Assembly (NCBI GenBank): GCA_963931925.1
Contig: OZ007579.1
Span: 35,046,118 to 35,110,117 of the forward strand
Length of the DNA: 64,000 bases
Direction of reading: 5' to 3'
Origin: Onchidella celtica
Taxonomy: Eukaryota > Mollusca > Gastropoda > Systellommatophora > Onchidiidae
Below are positions 23,134-34,383 of this stretch, piece after piece. The notes under the pieces were generated by a model. It saw only the letters and a list, made by a program, of their open reading frames with translations. It was not told the origin of the DNA and searched no databases. Both the position numbers and the translations under genes were made by a program. Each line of letters opens with the position of its first letter. Position 1 is the first letter of the stretch.

Positions 23134-26100
23134 TTAAAATACCCTGCTCAGGAAATCGGCACAGACATTTTCTCTGCCTTTTACGTAGTGAATCCTGAAT
23201 CGATAAGACTGTAAAAATAAACTCCATCGTAATAACTTTGGACTGTCAAACTTGGCAGAGTTCAAAAACTCTAATGACCGATGGTCAGTTTGGAGCACAA
23301 ACTCCTTTCCATACAAATACAAAGTAAACTTTTTTACTGCCCAAACAATAGCTAAACATTCGCGCTCTGAGACCGAATATTTTGTCTCACGAGGCAATAG
23401 CTTACGACTAGCATATGCCACAGGGTACAACTTTCCCTCGTGTTCCTGCATAAGACTAGCGCCTAATCCGCGATCTGATGCATCAGTTGCTAAGACAAAC
23501 TCTTTGGAAAAATCTGGCAAACATAACACGGGTTTGGAGATAATGACATTCTTCAAAGAGGTGTACGCTTTCTCCTGCGTTTCATCCCACTGAACTATAT
23601 TGGGCTGACCCTTTCTAAGTAAATCAGACAATGGTGATGCAATCGCTGAAAAGTTAGGAATAAATTCATGGTAATATCCCACTAATCCTAAGAATGCTTT
23701 CACTTCCTTCTTAGTGGTGGGTCTGGGTGCGTCTCGTACCTTACATACATTCTCTTCTAACAGGCCAATCATACCTTCTCCCACTAAGTGTCCAACAAAG
23801 TCTACTTCTGACGTTCCAATCAGACACTTCGATGGTCTTGCAGTTAATCCAGCTTGGTCCATCCTCTGCAGTAAGTCCTTGAGAGTCTTCACATGCTCGT
23901 CGAATGTCTCTGTATGAATCAGCAGGTCGTCCACATATGCTGTCACATTGTTCATTCCACGGATCAATGGCTTTACGATCCTGTTCAGTGTGGCTCCTGA
24001 GTTCATCATCCCAAAAGGCATCCGAATGAATTCAGAGTGTTCGCCCATGGTGACGAACGCCGTCTTGGGAATGTCTTGCTCTCGAACTTTCACTTGCCAG
24101 TATCCCTTGCTCAGGTCAATCCGAGAGAATAATTTTCCTCTCGAGAGACTCTGAAACACTTCTGATGGCGCTGCTGTCGGATGAGGGTCGAATACTGTGA
24201 TCTTGTTTAACCTCCTGTAGTCGATGCAGACTCGGTTGGATCCGTCCTTCTTCTTGACGACAACAATAGGTGAAGCATAAGCTGACGAGCTCCTTCGAAT
24301 GATGCCCAGCCTTTCCATGGTGCTAAGCTCCTCCTTCAATGAGTCGCGCATAGCGTAGGGCACCGGGAATGGTCGTTGACGAACTGGTACTTCTGTCGTC
24401 AGGTCGATGCGATGTTCACCCAACTGACAGCATCCAGGGAGATTGGTGAAGACGTGCTGGTAATTCTTCACCACATCGCAGAGTTCTTGACGTTGTTCCG
24501 ATGTCAGTTGCGTTCCATACTGGACATCTCTGTAGCCTTCATTCTGGTCCCAGCTTCCTAGGTCGGCAAGGTCCTCCGTCGTTCCACCGTTGTCGCCTTC
24601 CAGGTCGCAGTCCTCGATGACTGTCATGCTAGCTGACTCCACGGGTTGACTCTTGTCTATCAGGTCGTCCTCTGCCAGTACAGTCTCAGCACTATCACCG
24701 CCGCCGTCCTTTATGGCGTTGACATGTTCAGGCGTGATATCTCTCCTACTGTTGTCCATCCCACACATCTCGGTCACAATAGGTCTCGGTTCCGTTGCCA
24801 CTGCTGCTGCTTTTGACGTCCTTGGAATGTATCTCTTGAGGAGGTTGGCGTGCAAGGTCTTTTCTTTTGCACCCATCTTGACTCTATAGTCGTTAACACC
24901 GACAACTGAGACTACCTTATATGGTCCCTTCCATTGGACTAGGAGCTTGTTAGTGTTCGTCGGCAGTAGCACCAACACTTCATCTCCGGGGCGGAACTTC
25001 CTCTCTCGCGCCTTCCGGTCGTAGTAGGTCTTCTGTCTACCTTGAGCCTTGGAGAGTTCTTCCATCGCTAACTTCCATGTGTCCTCCAGCCTCTCACGTA
25101 GTTCCATGACGTACTGGTAACTGGTCTTTGTTTCCGGCTCCTCTACGTCCTTGGTCCATAGTTGTCGTAAGATGTGCATGGGTCCTCTCACAGTTCTCCC
25201 ATACAGCAACTCGAATGGGGCAAACTTGGTCGACTCTTGGGGAACTTCACGATATGCGAAGAGCAGCGGGTTGATGTATCTGTGCCACTGCTTGGGTTGC
25301 TCTGCGCACAGTCGTCTCAATGTTTTCTTCAGTGTGCCGTTGAATCGCTCCACCAACCCGTTGCACATAGGGTGGTAGACTGTAGTGGTCGACTGTCGAA
25401 TTCCCAGTAGTCTATTCGTTTCCTTCATGACATCTGACATAAACTGGGTCCCTTGGTCGGACAAGATCTCTTCGGGCACACCCAAACGGCTGTAGATGTT
25501 CACTAAGGCTTCTGCTACCGTTTCTGCGTCGATCTTCTTCAAGGATGTGGCTTCGGGGTAACGAGTAGCGTAGTCTATGTACACCAGGATATACCGATGT
25601 CCACCTTCACTTGGGGGGTCGATAGGTCCTACTAAGTCCACGGCCACTCGCCTAAATGGTACGTCCACTACTGGCATACTCTGCAGGTGCACCTTTGGGG
25701 TCGCTCCTTTGTTCACCGTCCTCTGGCATATGTCGCATGAGCGGCAGTATCTCGCGACGTCACCTTCAATTCCAGGCCAATAAAAATTGCTCATAACTCT
25801 GTCTTTGGTTTTCTTCACGCCGAGGTGTCCTCCGACGATCGAGTCGTGGGCTACACTCAATACATACTCTCTCAGTTTCTCGGGTAGTACCACTTGCCTT
25901 ATAACCGTCGCCTGTCTCAGGTCCTTGTAGATCCGGTACAGTACTCCTCCATGTTTCTCAAAATGAACAGATTTATTGCCTCTATTAGTTAGGATCTTCT
26001 TCTGCTCTAACTTCCTAATGACTTCGTCTTCTTCTTGGAGTCGGATAAGTTCCTCTCTATCCACTCCCGCGTGCCGTTCTGCCCTCGGCACCTTCAGCGA

Positions 26101-27576
26101 CGTAGACCGGTCCTTCCTCTTCTCCTGGGCCCTCGTGGTCACCGCTCCTACCATCACCTCAGTATCAGGGTCGTACGGATCCTTCGCTCCGTCCACGTTC
26201 CCGACTACTAGGTCGCAGATGGTCTCCGGGAGACACAGCGCCGTCACTTTGCCCGTCAGGTAAGGCGTCTTCACGTCGATAACGGCTTCCTCCGCCGCTA
26301 GCAAGGAGTTATCGATCCTCGCGATAAGTTTCTTCCCACCGGTGAGCTGTCCGTCGTCCACCAGTGATCGCCGCACCACTACACCTTCACAGCCGGTATC
26401 TCTTAGGACATCTACCGCTCGATTTCCAATCAAGCCCTTCATCACTGGTAACTTCAGTTTCTCCACGGTCCTTCCGTCACTGCATCCTCCGCACGTAACA
26501 GGCACCGCTAATTGTAGCTTCCCGTCCTTCATTACCGCTTGAACGTTGATGCTGGTGTCAGCCGTCGTCACATCTTGTCTTGACGACTCGTCCGCCGCTA
26601 TAACTACGGCCGCCGCCGCCTTGTTCGGCTTGCCTCGTCCCATATCCTTCTGGGCTGGACACATCCTCCGAACGTGGCCTGGCTTTCCACAAAGGTAACA
26701 TTTCAACTCACCTTTGTCGTTTAACTTTGCACGACACTCCGTCGCCTTGTGTCCCGGCCTCTGGCACCTATGGCAGACCTGTGGGCTTCTGTCTCCGTTG
26801 GGCCTCTGTCGCACTGGCCGGCTCTGCAGTCTGGCGCTCCCGCTGAGCGTCCGGTTCCTCGCTACCAGGTACGCCTCCGCTGAATCTGCAATGTCCTGTA
26901 GCGTCTTTGGTTTCCTCTCCCTCACATGGGTTGCAAGGTCTGGTGGGCAGGCATCCATGAATTGCTCTCTGACGAACAGATCTCTCACTCCTTCGTAGGT
27001 CTCCTCCGTCTTCGACAGCTTTATCCACCTCTCTAGATAGGTCTTGATCCTGGTCAAAAACATTCCAACATCTTCTCCATCTTCAGGCTTACCTTGTCTG
27101 AACATGAGTCTGTATCCGTCCTCTGACAGGTTGTACCTCTTCTGCAACGCTTCCTTGACCTTGTCGTAGTCCTTGGCTTCGTCGATCGGTAGTCTGCAGA
27201 AGCACTCCAAAGCTCTCCCGGTCAGCAGGGCAGACAGTGATGTCGTCCAGGTGGATCTGGGCCATTCAGCTGTCTCAGCAAACCTCTCAAACCGCAGCAA
27301 CCAGCTATCCAGATCGTCCTTCTTGTCCTGAAATGCAGGTAGCTTGGGTCTCTTAGAACTGGCGTGGTCGCTGGTCCCCTGCGTCGACTCGCCTCCACGC
27401 TGATGGCGGATCCTCTCCATCTCCAGCTCGTGGTTCATCTCCTTCTCCCGGGCCTCTATCTTCAGTTGCTCCATTCTTTCCTCCTTTAGGCCTTCACGGA
27501 TGTAGTTCTGTCTCTCCTTCCCAGTGAGCTCCAAGGCGTCTGCTTCCTGGCTAAGCCTTCCAATAACCTCCGACAT
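23134..27576 (-). CDS. Gmr1-like Gag-Pol polyprotein
   Basis: This is one frame of 1480 codons. Gag lies N-terminal and ends with two CCHC knuckles near 269 and 295 (CHRCQRPGHKATEC, CYLCGKPGHVRRMC). The protease has VLRDTGCEG near 392. Integrase follows: an HHCC finger at about 575-615, the DDE core with VDLVGPI near 647, SDQGTQF near 709 and VERFNG near 742, and a GPY-type module (WKGPYKVV) near 882. After a linker comes RT (DLSKGYWQV, then YVDD near 1214). RNase H starts near 1362 (ATDASDRGLG) and runs to the stop. All catalytic residues I can check are present. There is no frameshift between gag and pol. The start is the first Met after the leader. Confidence 0.96.
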   Translation of the reverse strand: MSEVIGRLSQEADALELTGKERQNYIREGLKEERMEQLKIEAREKEMNHELEMERIRHQRGGESTQGTSDHASSKRPKLPAFQDKKDDLDSWLLRFERFAETAEWPRSTWTTSLSALLTGRALECFCRLPIDEAKDYDKVKEALQKRYNLSEDGYRLMFRQGKPEDGEDVGMFLTRIKTYLERWIKLSKTEETYEGVRDLFVREQFMDACPPDLATHVRERKPKTLQDIADSAEAYLVARNRTLSGSARLQSRPVRQRPNGDRSPQVCHRCQRPGHKATECRAKLNDKGELKCYLCGKPGHVRRMCPAQKDMGRGKPNKAAAAVVIAADESSRQDVTTADTSINVQAVMKDGKLQLAVPVTCGGCSDGRTVEKLKLPVMKGLIGNRAVDVLRDTGCEGVVVRRSLVDDGQLTGGKKLIARIDNSLLAAEEAVIDVKTPYLTGKVTALCLPETICDLVVGNVDGAKDPYDPDTEVMVGAVTTRAQEKRKDRSTSLKVPRAERHAGVDREELIRLQEEDEVIRKLEQKKILTNRGNKSVHFEKHGGVLYRIYKDLRQATVIRQVVLPEKLREYVLSVAHDSIVGGHLGVKKTKDRVMSNFYWPGIEGDVARYCRSCDICQRTVNKGATPKVHLQSMPVVDVPFRRVAVDLVGPIDPPSEGGHRYILVYIDYATRYPEATSLKKIDAETVAEALVNIYSRLGVPEEILSDQGTQFMSDVMKETNRLLGIRQSTTTVYHPMCNGLVERFNGTLKKTLRRLCAEQPKQWHRYINPLLFAYREVPQESTKFAPFELLYGRTVRGPMHILRQLWTKDVEEPETKTSYQYVMELRERLEDTWKLAMEELSKAQGRQKTYYDRKARERKFRPGDEVLVLLPTNTNKLLVQWKGPYKVVSVVGVNDYRVKMGAKEKTLHANLLKRYIPRTSKAAAVATEPRPIVTEMCGMDNSRRDITPEHVNAIKDGGGDSAETVLAEDDLIDKSQPVESASMTVIEDCDLEGDNGGTTEDLADLGSWDQNEGYRDVQYGTQLTSEQRQELCDVVKNYQHVFTNLPGCCQLGEHRIDLTTEVPVRQRPFPVPYAMRDSLKEELSTMERLGIIRRSSSAYASPIVVVKKKDGSNRVCIDYRRLNKITVFDPHPTAAPSEVFQSLSRGKLFSRIDLSKGYWQVKVREQDIPKTAFVTMGEHSEFIRMPFGMMNSGATLNRIVKPLIRGMNNVTAYVDDLLIHTETFDEHVKTLKDLLQRMDQAGLTARPSKCLIGTSEVDFVGHLVGEGMIGLLEENVCKVRDAPRPTTKKEVKAFLGLVGYYHEFIPNFSAIASPLSDLLRKGQPNIVQWDETQEKAYTSLKNVIISKPVLCLPDFSKEFVLATDASDRGLGASLMQEHEGKLYPVAYASRKLLPRETKYSVSERECLAIVWAVKKFTLYLYGKEFVLQTDHRSLEFLNSAKFDSPKLLRWSLFLQSYRFRIHYVKGRENVCADFLSRVF

Positions 27577-27664
27577 GTTGTAGATAGCTTGTCGATGATA
27601 TTCCTACAATAAACTATGTAAATAAATCTAGTAATTTTGATCTGGTCCGCTCGAATATGGTCGG

Positions 27665-27682
27665 ATCCCGGACGAGCCCCCA
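27665..27682 (-). promoter_or_regulatory. primer binding site, tRNA-Pro type
   Basis: On the minus strand, three bases after the 5' LTR, the sequence is TGGGGGCTCGTCCGGGAT. This is complementary to the 3' end of tRNA-Pro. It is the same 18-mer known as the proline primer site of murine leukaemia virus, which reflects tRNA conservation and not kinship. Confidence 0.9.
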
Positions 27683-27685
27683 ATA

Positions 27686-28283
27686 TGTAACAGCTGAGGT
27701 TGTTCTAGCACGTTATAGTAGGGGGGAGTTAGTTGATCTAACTACAACCCTTTAGAAAACGAAACTATTACAGCTGTAAAATAAATAAACACGAGATCCG
27801 ACGATAGATTAAATAATACTAACGTTTAATAACTGTATAGTGAACAATAAATTACTAGGAAGACGCCAGCGAAACTAAATATCTACGCCACACAAAAGGA
27901 AACTCACTTACTCACCCCCACCAACCACTCACACAGGTCTATATATATAAACATCCCTACAGAAAGTTCCCGAAATAAACGTTACCTTTGCCCTCGCACA
28001 AACTAACCAATCACGCATCAATACGTCATCAGGTTACATCACTCAAGGCCAAATCTGGCGTAAACATTCGTTTCCACCACGTTATCGAATATTCGGGAAC
28101 ATACTAATATTTACTGAACGAGTCAAAACACCTGACAACAAGCGAGCGAGGAAAAAAACTACTCACTAGAAAAGAAGGTCAGGTCACGGAGTACAGCACA
28201 CTCTGGCGGTGGTCAAATGAACACATGCTCACCAGTGTAACAAGAAAACGGGGGAGGGCAAGGGATAGCTTGCAGATGCTACA
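27686..28283 (-). repeat. 5' LTR of the Gmr1-like element
   Basis: It reads the same as the 3' LTR. Its right flank is the second TACTG target copy at 28284-28288. A run of TA dinucleotides within CTATATATATAAAC, near 27940, could contribute to a promoter but lies on the plus sense as written. Confidence 0.97.
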
Positions 28284-31200
28284 TACTGCTTCATTTAAAA
28301 AAGGACCATCAATCTGGAAATTCAACAACTCACTGCTGGAAGATGATAATTTCATTCTGGAAATGAATATGCTCATTGACGTTTTTATTCGGGACAACTT
28401 AGAGCTTGAACCGACTGATAAATGGGAACTTTTAAAAACTCAAATGAAATCTTTCTGCATACAATATTCGAAAACAAAGACCCAGCTCAGAAAAAATAAA
28501 GAACGAGATTTAGAACTAGATATTGAAAGGGTAAATAAGCAGTTACTCGCAGAACCGAGTAATGAAAACCTACAAAAAGAAATGGCAATCTTAAAACAGA
28601 ACTTAGAAGTATTTCTTTTATACAAAGCAAGGGGGCCGGGGGGGGGGGGGCTCAGATAAGATCGAGAGTTAAGTGGATAGAGGAGGGCGAAAAGAACACA
28701 AAATACTTCCTATCATTAGAAAAGAGAAAGGGGACTGCAAACACTATATATGAACTAAGGGTGAATGATAACGCCTTCAAAAAGCCATTAGAAGTATTGA
28801 ATCAGATTCGACAGTTTTTTGAAAACTTGTATAAGAAAGAGAGTGCAGAAACCGATGTAAAGTCATTATTGAATAGCTATTTAGAAAATATTGAATACCC
28901 AGTATTAGATGAAAGCGAAAAAGAAATAATGGAAGATAAGATTACAGTAGAAGAACTTGGATACGCACTATCTAAACTTAATAATGAGTCAGCACCTGGG
29001 AGTGATGGACTGACGACTCCCTTCTATAAGTGTTTCTGGGGACGTCTGAAGACATTGTTGTGGGAAAGTCTGTCCGACTCAGTGATAAAGGGAGAGCTTA
29101 CAACAACGCAAAAAAGGGGCGTAATTACACTACTGCATAAGGGAAACAACTTAGAGAGAAATAATATAAATAATTGGAGACCAGTGAGTCTTACTAATAC
29201 AGATTATAAAATTTTCTCTAAATGGTTAGCTCTGAAACTTCAAAGGGTTATGGAGAAACTTATACATAATAATCAGGTGGGTTTTATCAAAGGCAGATCG
29301 ATCTCCAATTTGATTCGTACTATAGATGATTGTATGACCTTAGTCAGGAAGGAGGAAGGTGGGGCAGGTTCGATAGTATTGATAAAAAAGCAATCATATA
29401 TGCACTTGAAGCTTTCAATTTTGGCAATAACTTTATTCAATATATTAAAACATTGATACGAAATACTGAAAGCTGTGTAAAAAATGGAGGCTGGGTCTCA
29501 AACTGGTTTAAAACGGAACGCGGAGTGAGGCAAGGCTGTTGTGTCAGCCCTCTACTTTTTATTTTAGTGGCAGAAATTATGGCCATTAAGGTAAGATATA
29601 ATTCGCATATAAAATGCATACAATTAAAAAATACCCTGGATAATAAATTATACCAATACGCAGATGATGTAACATTGATGTTAAACCACACTAATGATTT
29701 GAGAGAAGCTCTTAGAGACATCGAAACATTCGGGGAATTCTCAGGGTTGAAATTAAATAAAAACAAATGCAAGGGGGTGGAAATAGGTGATAGGATTGTG
29801 GGAACCTGTGATGTGGGAATATCGTGGCTTAAGAAAGGAGATAATATGAAAATACTGGGCATTTATTTTAATGCTGATCAAGAAATATCATGCGTAGAAG
29901 AGAACTGGAATGATAGGATAAGAAAAATTGAAGAAATCATTCAAAGATGGAAAAGACGTAATTTAACATGTTATGGTAAAATAACACAGATATGGTAAAA
30001 TTATTGTCACAGTTGAGCTATATAATACAGTCCCTGAGTTTACCGCAAAATATATTGCAAGAAATAGATACTAAGATATTTAAATTCATTTGGCAGAAAA
30101 AATATTCAAATAAGAAAGCATTTGAGAAGGTAAAAAGAACTGTAATTTGTAAAGAATTCTCTAAAGGAGGTTTAGGTATGCTTAGTTTAAAGGATCAGCA
30201 GAAAGTGTTTCTAATAAAGTGGATGAAAGGGGTGACATCGAAAAGTAATAGAATGAATGAAGGCCGTGTAAATACTTCTGAACACTTTTTTTCACAATTG
30301 GGAGGGAGCAAATACTTCGTAGAAGGTAATTTAAGCATCAAACATAAGGTAAAAATAAATAATATCACATCTTTATTCTGGAGAACTGTAGCTAGTACCT
30401 GGATAGAGGCCAAGGATACAAAAGTACTAGAATACGATATGGATAACCTCTCACAACAAGATTTATTAAATCAACCTTTATTTAATAATACATTGTTTCA
30501 ATACAAAAGAAAACTCCTTTTTTTCCCTAAATGGGTTGAAGCAAATATTAGATATGTACATGACATATGGAATGAGGAAGGGGTAATTAGAAGGGAGATA
30601 ATACAGGAAAAGACCGGAAATTATCCAGGACTACTGTTTGAATATAATGCAATGGCAAATGCCTTTACAGAAAACCAGAGGAAATTATTAAACAGAGTCA
30701 CAAAGGACATGATTAAGGAAGCAATAGAGAGATCCCATAAGCTGCCTGAGCATGTAGAATCTTTCTTTGCCAAAACTAATAAGCAGATACGAAATTCGTT
30801 TCTAAACACGAGAGACGGCAATATTTGTGGAATGAGCTTTTGGAAAAGAAAGATGGATATAGATATAACAAAATATTTTATGATAGCAAAAAATGCATCT
30901 CGTGAAAGTAGACTTAAGCTTCTTCACTTCAAACTAATACATAATATCTACCCCACCAACATACTATTTACACGAATAGGAATAAAATCATCGGAAAACT
31001 GTGCATATTGTAATGAAAGAGACTATATAGAACATTTCTTCTATCATTGTTAGAAAGTCAGAGAATTTTTGTATCATATTGGCCAGATCATCTTCATGAA
31101 AACAGGCTATAAATTAGACATGGACGAAGTGACAGCACTCTTTGGGATACTTAAAGAAGACCATAACGAATGTACAAGTAAGAGGATAAATATTATAAAT

Positions 31201-31314
31201 CACATTATACTAATAGCCAAATTATGTATAAGTAAGATGAAATATGGAACCATGAATAACGTTTTCCACATCTTCGAAACAGAATGGCAGAATAGGGAGC
31301 ATTTAATGGAATAG
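28284..31314 (+). pseudogene. LINE reverse transcriptase, degenerate
   Basis: Pieces in order: GPSIWKFNNSLL to 28659; RT start 28650-29456 (APGSDGLTTPFYK, NWRPVSLTNTDYKI, NNQVGFIKGRSI); 29330-29998 (RGVRQGCCVSPLLF, QYADDVTLML); and 29992-31314 with a terminal C-x2-C...H-x4-H type motif (CAYCNERDYIEHFFYHC) and a stop at 31051. A G-run at 28638-28650 shifts the first piece. The motif A region with its catalytic Asp is deleted near 29375, and another shift lies near 29995. It would not be active. Confidence 0.9.
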
Positions 31315-31430
31315 CTATTTTGTACAGATAAGTTGTTTTTGATTGTTGGTGTGCCATGTTGTGTCTTGCAGAGAGTTAATAGAGATAACGTAGATGGCGG
31401 ATGAAAGTGAAATAAAAGCACAAAAAAAAA

Positions 31431-32340
31431 AGGGCAATGACGAAAGGTGAAAAATGCGAAACCAATTACATTCCAAAGTGCATGAAGTAAAGTTAGATTA
31501 AATACAGGTGCTCCTATTGTTATTATGATACTGATAGCTTAGACAATATTAAACACCTTTTTTTTATGTCTCTGTGTCATTGCATTTACCAGTAATTCAT
31601 ACACCGCAATTTTTCCCTCTTGACCAGTTTTTGAAAAGGATAGTTATTATCGTTATTGTTTTTTTTATTTCATCATGTTCGATTTTGTTTAAACAGTTAA
31701 TTTCCCTGAATGTTCAGAGTTAGAGTTTAGGATTTGTTGAGACTAGGACTATTTTCCCTTTTCCTGAATTACAAACTTGTCAGCTGGTAATGAAAAAACC
31801 GAAAGGGTTCGAGAACAGCCGACAACAAAGTATTCAGTACACTATTATTTATTATCTATACTTTCGGTATATCTTAACAGATCTTTTATTTAATCTATAA
31901 TTCATTGATATTTTGTCTTATTCATTCAGTATTTTTAGTTGTTGGAAGCACATGTACATTGAAAACTGATTATATACCAGCGGATGTAACTGAATTACAA
32001 AACCGTCAGCTGATAATGAACAAACCTAAAGGGTTCGAGAACAGCCGACTACAAAGTATTCAGTACAGGACACTACTAAAATACATGGCAGAAGCCCACT
32101 GGGTTTGATCTCTCTCTTACGTAGGAATATTCTTATTTCTGTATTTTATTTAATCTTATCTACTTTTTTAATTGCTACACTATTTAATCTTATCTACTTT
32201 TTCAATGGCTAGACTTGCAGAAAAAAAAAAACACTTTATAATAATCTGAGCAAACTTAATAATCTAATTTCTGAGTCATGCACAGAATGAATGCATTAAA
32301 ATTCGCATTTCAATCTGAGCCCAAAAAAACAAAAAAAAAG
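31431..32340. other. AT-rich non-coding, one short internal duplication
   Basis: A stretch of about 55 bp with AAAGGGTTCGAGAACAGCCG occurs at 31796-31848 and again at 32021-32073. Nothing else is recognised. The right edge rejoins the VWC-exon block near 32338. Confidence 0.5.
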
Positions 32341-32429
32341 TTTCACCAAATTAATGTCAGTGTGGTACCAATTATTAAATGTCGAAATATTTTGAGAGAC
32401 CGATGAGGAGGAGAAAAACTACAACTGAC

Positions 32430-32540
32430 CTGACCTTTATATTTACAACAGGACCCTTTGAAACAGCTAAGCCCATACCATTTACATGTACAAGTCTCAC
32501 AATCAACTGTTGAGGGAACCGAATCTCCGATCTGGTAAAT
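32430..32540 (-). CDS. VWC-like internal exon (module 4 of gene 2)
   Basis: It has 37 codons between CATTCACAG and CAG/GTCAGT. The module opens IYQIGDSVPSTVD and has the six-cysteine pattern with KWYGLS in the loop, ending SCCKYKGQ. It is very close to the exon at 18611. The flanking intron sequence is also shared (GTTTCACCAAA...GTGTGGTACCA upstream on plus). Confidence 0.78.
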
Positions 32541-32721
32541 CTGTGAATGGAAGGGAAATAATTCATTCTGAATTTCATTTCAATTTAATCTCAAAAACAC
32601 ATTTCATTTTTATTTATTTGAATTAATTGTAGAAACATGGGTAACACGTTATACAATATATGAGACTGTCCAGTATAACTTATTTAAAAGTCATTACAGG
32701 GTCTGTTCTTGTCGGATGTTA

Positions 32722-33085
32722 TTATCATACTGTGAAATGTCTGAAAACGGGATGGCAGAAAAAAAAAGAGGGTTTATGTAGTTTTACCACGAGAAGTCTT
32801 AGCCATCATGTCGTCGGTTTAGTGCAAGAAGTGATGACCTCCTCCGCAACGTCAGAGAGTATGTGTTTACAGAGAGATCTAAATTCCGCCAAAACACGAA
32901 ACTAGGTCGCGGCGGTAACAAGAATGGAAAGAGGCCGTCTTCACCAAAGATAGTGTGGATACTTGTTTATCGTGGTTTCTTCATATCCTGGGCTGATTTA
33001 AATTGTTTAGAGCTGCTTGTGAGCTCTTACTCCCCTTGGAAATACAGTAAAAACGGATATTGTTTACTGCCGCGACCTACTTTAA
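32722..33085. repeat. intron repeat A (also near 17.47, 18.9, 20.4, 36.0 and partly 51.3 kb)
   Basis: This copy begins CATACTGTGAAATGTCTG and runs through TCCGCCAAAACACG to the TTAGAGCTGCTTG segment. It marks each exon-bearing duplication unit. It encodes nothing recognisable. It may be an old mobile element that was copied along with the exons. Confidence 0.8.
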
Positions 33086-33109
33086 CTGATCTGGGCTCCT
33101 TTTATACCA

Positions 33110-33410
33110 TCATGACATCTTGGATTATCTGCAGACACTAAAAAGTTTAACATTCCTAAGATGTCCCTTAAGAACATGGGTGAAAACTCTTTTTCTTTTC
33201 AAGCGCCTCATATTGGGAATTCTCTGCCTCGGTCTTGGGCAGAGATTGAAAATTTTATGACTTTAAAACATCAGCTGAAGAGTCTTCTTTTTACACTGTG
33301 GCTGTACATTTATTTTTGTTTTTTTTGTTGTTGTTGTTGTTTTATTGTGCCTGTGTACTGTGTGTATGATTGATATGGCATAACTTGTGTAAGCAAAATA
33401 AAAACCAAAA
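33110..33410 (+). pseudogene. 3' end of a CR1/jockey-type LINE, copy 1
   Basis: The frame at 33161-33310 reads FSFQAPHIGNSLPRSW and LKHQLKSLLF, the usual C-terminal end of RT proteins of that broad group. An AT-rich tail follows (AAAATAAAAACC). A second copy lies at 36400-36670 in the parallel duplication unit, so this insertion predates the block duplication. Confidence 0.6.
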
Positions 33411-33531
33411 AACTACTAACAATCACAAAAATATTGTCAGTATGGTGCCAGTAATGAAATGTATATTATTAGGGCAAGTTCTAAATGTCCAAATACTTTT
33501 AGAGGCCGATGAGCAAAAAAAGAAAAATGAC

Positions 33532-33642
33532 CTGTCCGTTGTATTTACAACAGGATCGCTCCCGGCAGCTAATCTCAGGCGCTAGACATGTACAAGTCTC
33601 ACACTCATTTGTTGAAGGAGCCGAATCTCCGAACTGGTAAAT
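33532..33642 (-). CDS. VWC-like internal exon (module 3 of gene 2)
   Basis: It has 37 codons between CCATTGACAG and CAG/GTCATT. It reads IYQFGDSAPSTNE, with loop LAPEIS, then RERSCCKYNGQ. The six cysteines are kept. A (CTAC)n array starts about 80 bp upstream in the transcript sense. Confidence 0.77.
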
Positions 33643-33723
33643 CTGTCAATGGAAGGGAAATAGTTCTTTCTGAATTTAACCTCTAGGTTTTTCCAATTTC
33701 ATACGCGATTATATTTTATCCTC

Positions 33724-34383
33724 TCACCTACCGACCTACTTACTTACCTACCTACCTACATACCTACCTACCTACCTACCTACCTATCTACCTGCCTACC
33801 TACCTACCTACCACCTTCCCACCCACCAACCTTCCTACCTAACTATCTATCTACCTACTACCTACTTACCTACCACCTTCCTACCCACCTGCCTACCCAG
33901 CTACCTATCTACCTACCTACCTACCTACCTACCTATCTACTTACTACCTTCCCACCCAACTACCTATCTACCTAACTAACTACATAACAACCTACCTACC
34001 ACATATCCTCCTACCTACCTACCTACCTACCTACTTACCTACCTACCTACCCACCTAACTACCACCGACCTACCTACCTACCACCTTCCCACCTACTTAT
34101 CTAATCACTATCTAGCTACCTAACTACCACCTTCCCACCCACCTACATACCTACCTATCTACCACCTTCCCACCCACCTACATACCTACCTACCTACCAC
34201 CTTCTCACCCATCTATGTACTTACGTACCACGTTCCCACCTACCCACTATATCATTACCTACCTACCTAATTACCATCTTCCCACCTAACTATGTAACCA
34301 CAAACCATCTACCCACCTACCGGCTCAGCTATCTGGCTACCTACCCACCTATGTACGCAATTCCTATCTATCTGTCTATCTAC

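Larger units (their letters stand above)
21764..28283 (-). mobile_element. intact Gmr1-like Ty3/gypsy retrotransposon (integrase before RT)
   Basis: The element is 6520 bp, flanked by TACTG at 21759-21763 and 28284-28288. It has two 598-bp LTRs (TG...CA) in which I read no difference. A primer binding site, a purine tract and a single uninterrupted gag-pol frame are present. The pol order is protease, integrase, RT, RNase H. That is the order of Ty1/copia, yet all domains are of Ty3/gypsy type, as in the Gmr1 group. Identical LTRs imply a very recent insertion, and the element may be active. Confidence 0.95.
20516..31430 (+). mobile_element. decayed L1/Tx1-like LINE, split by a gypsy insertion
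   Basis: Plus-strand pieces of ORF1, endonuclease, RT and a C-terminal Cys/His motif occur in the right order, ending in a short poly-A at about 31421-31430. The stretch 21764-28283 is a later LTR element inserted with a TACTG duplication. The LINE entered a copy of the intron repeat (20411-20515), which is interrupted at its left edge. Frameshifts, an internal deletion and a stop show that it is dead. Confidence 0.85.

Noticed and set aside
23252..27028. Many 60-110-codon plus-strand frames opposite the gag-pol gene
   Set aside because: Antisense shadows of the intact minus-strand frame, with no motif of their own.
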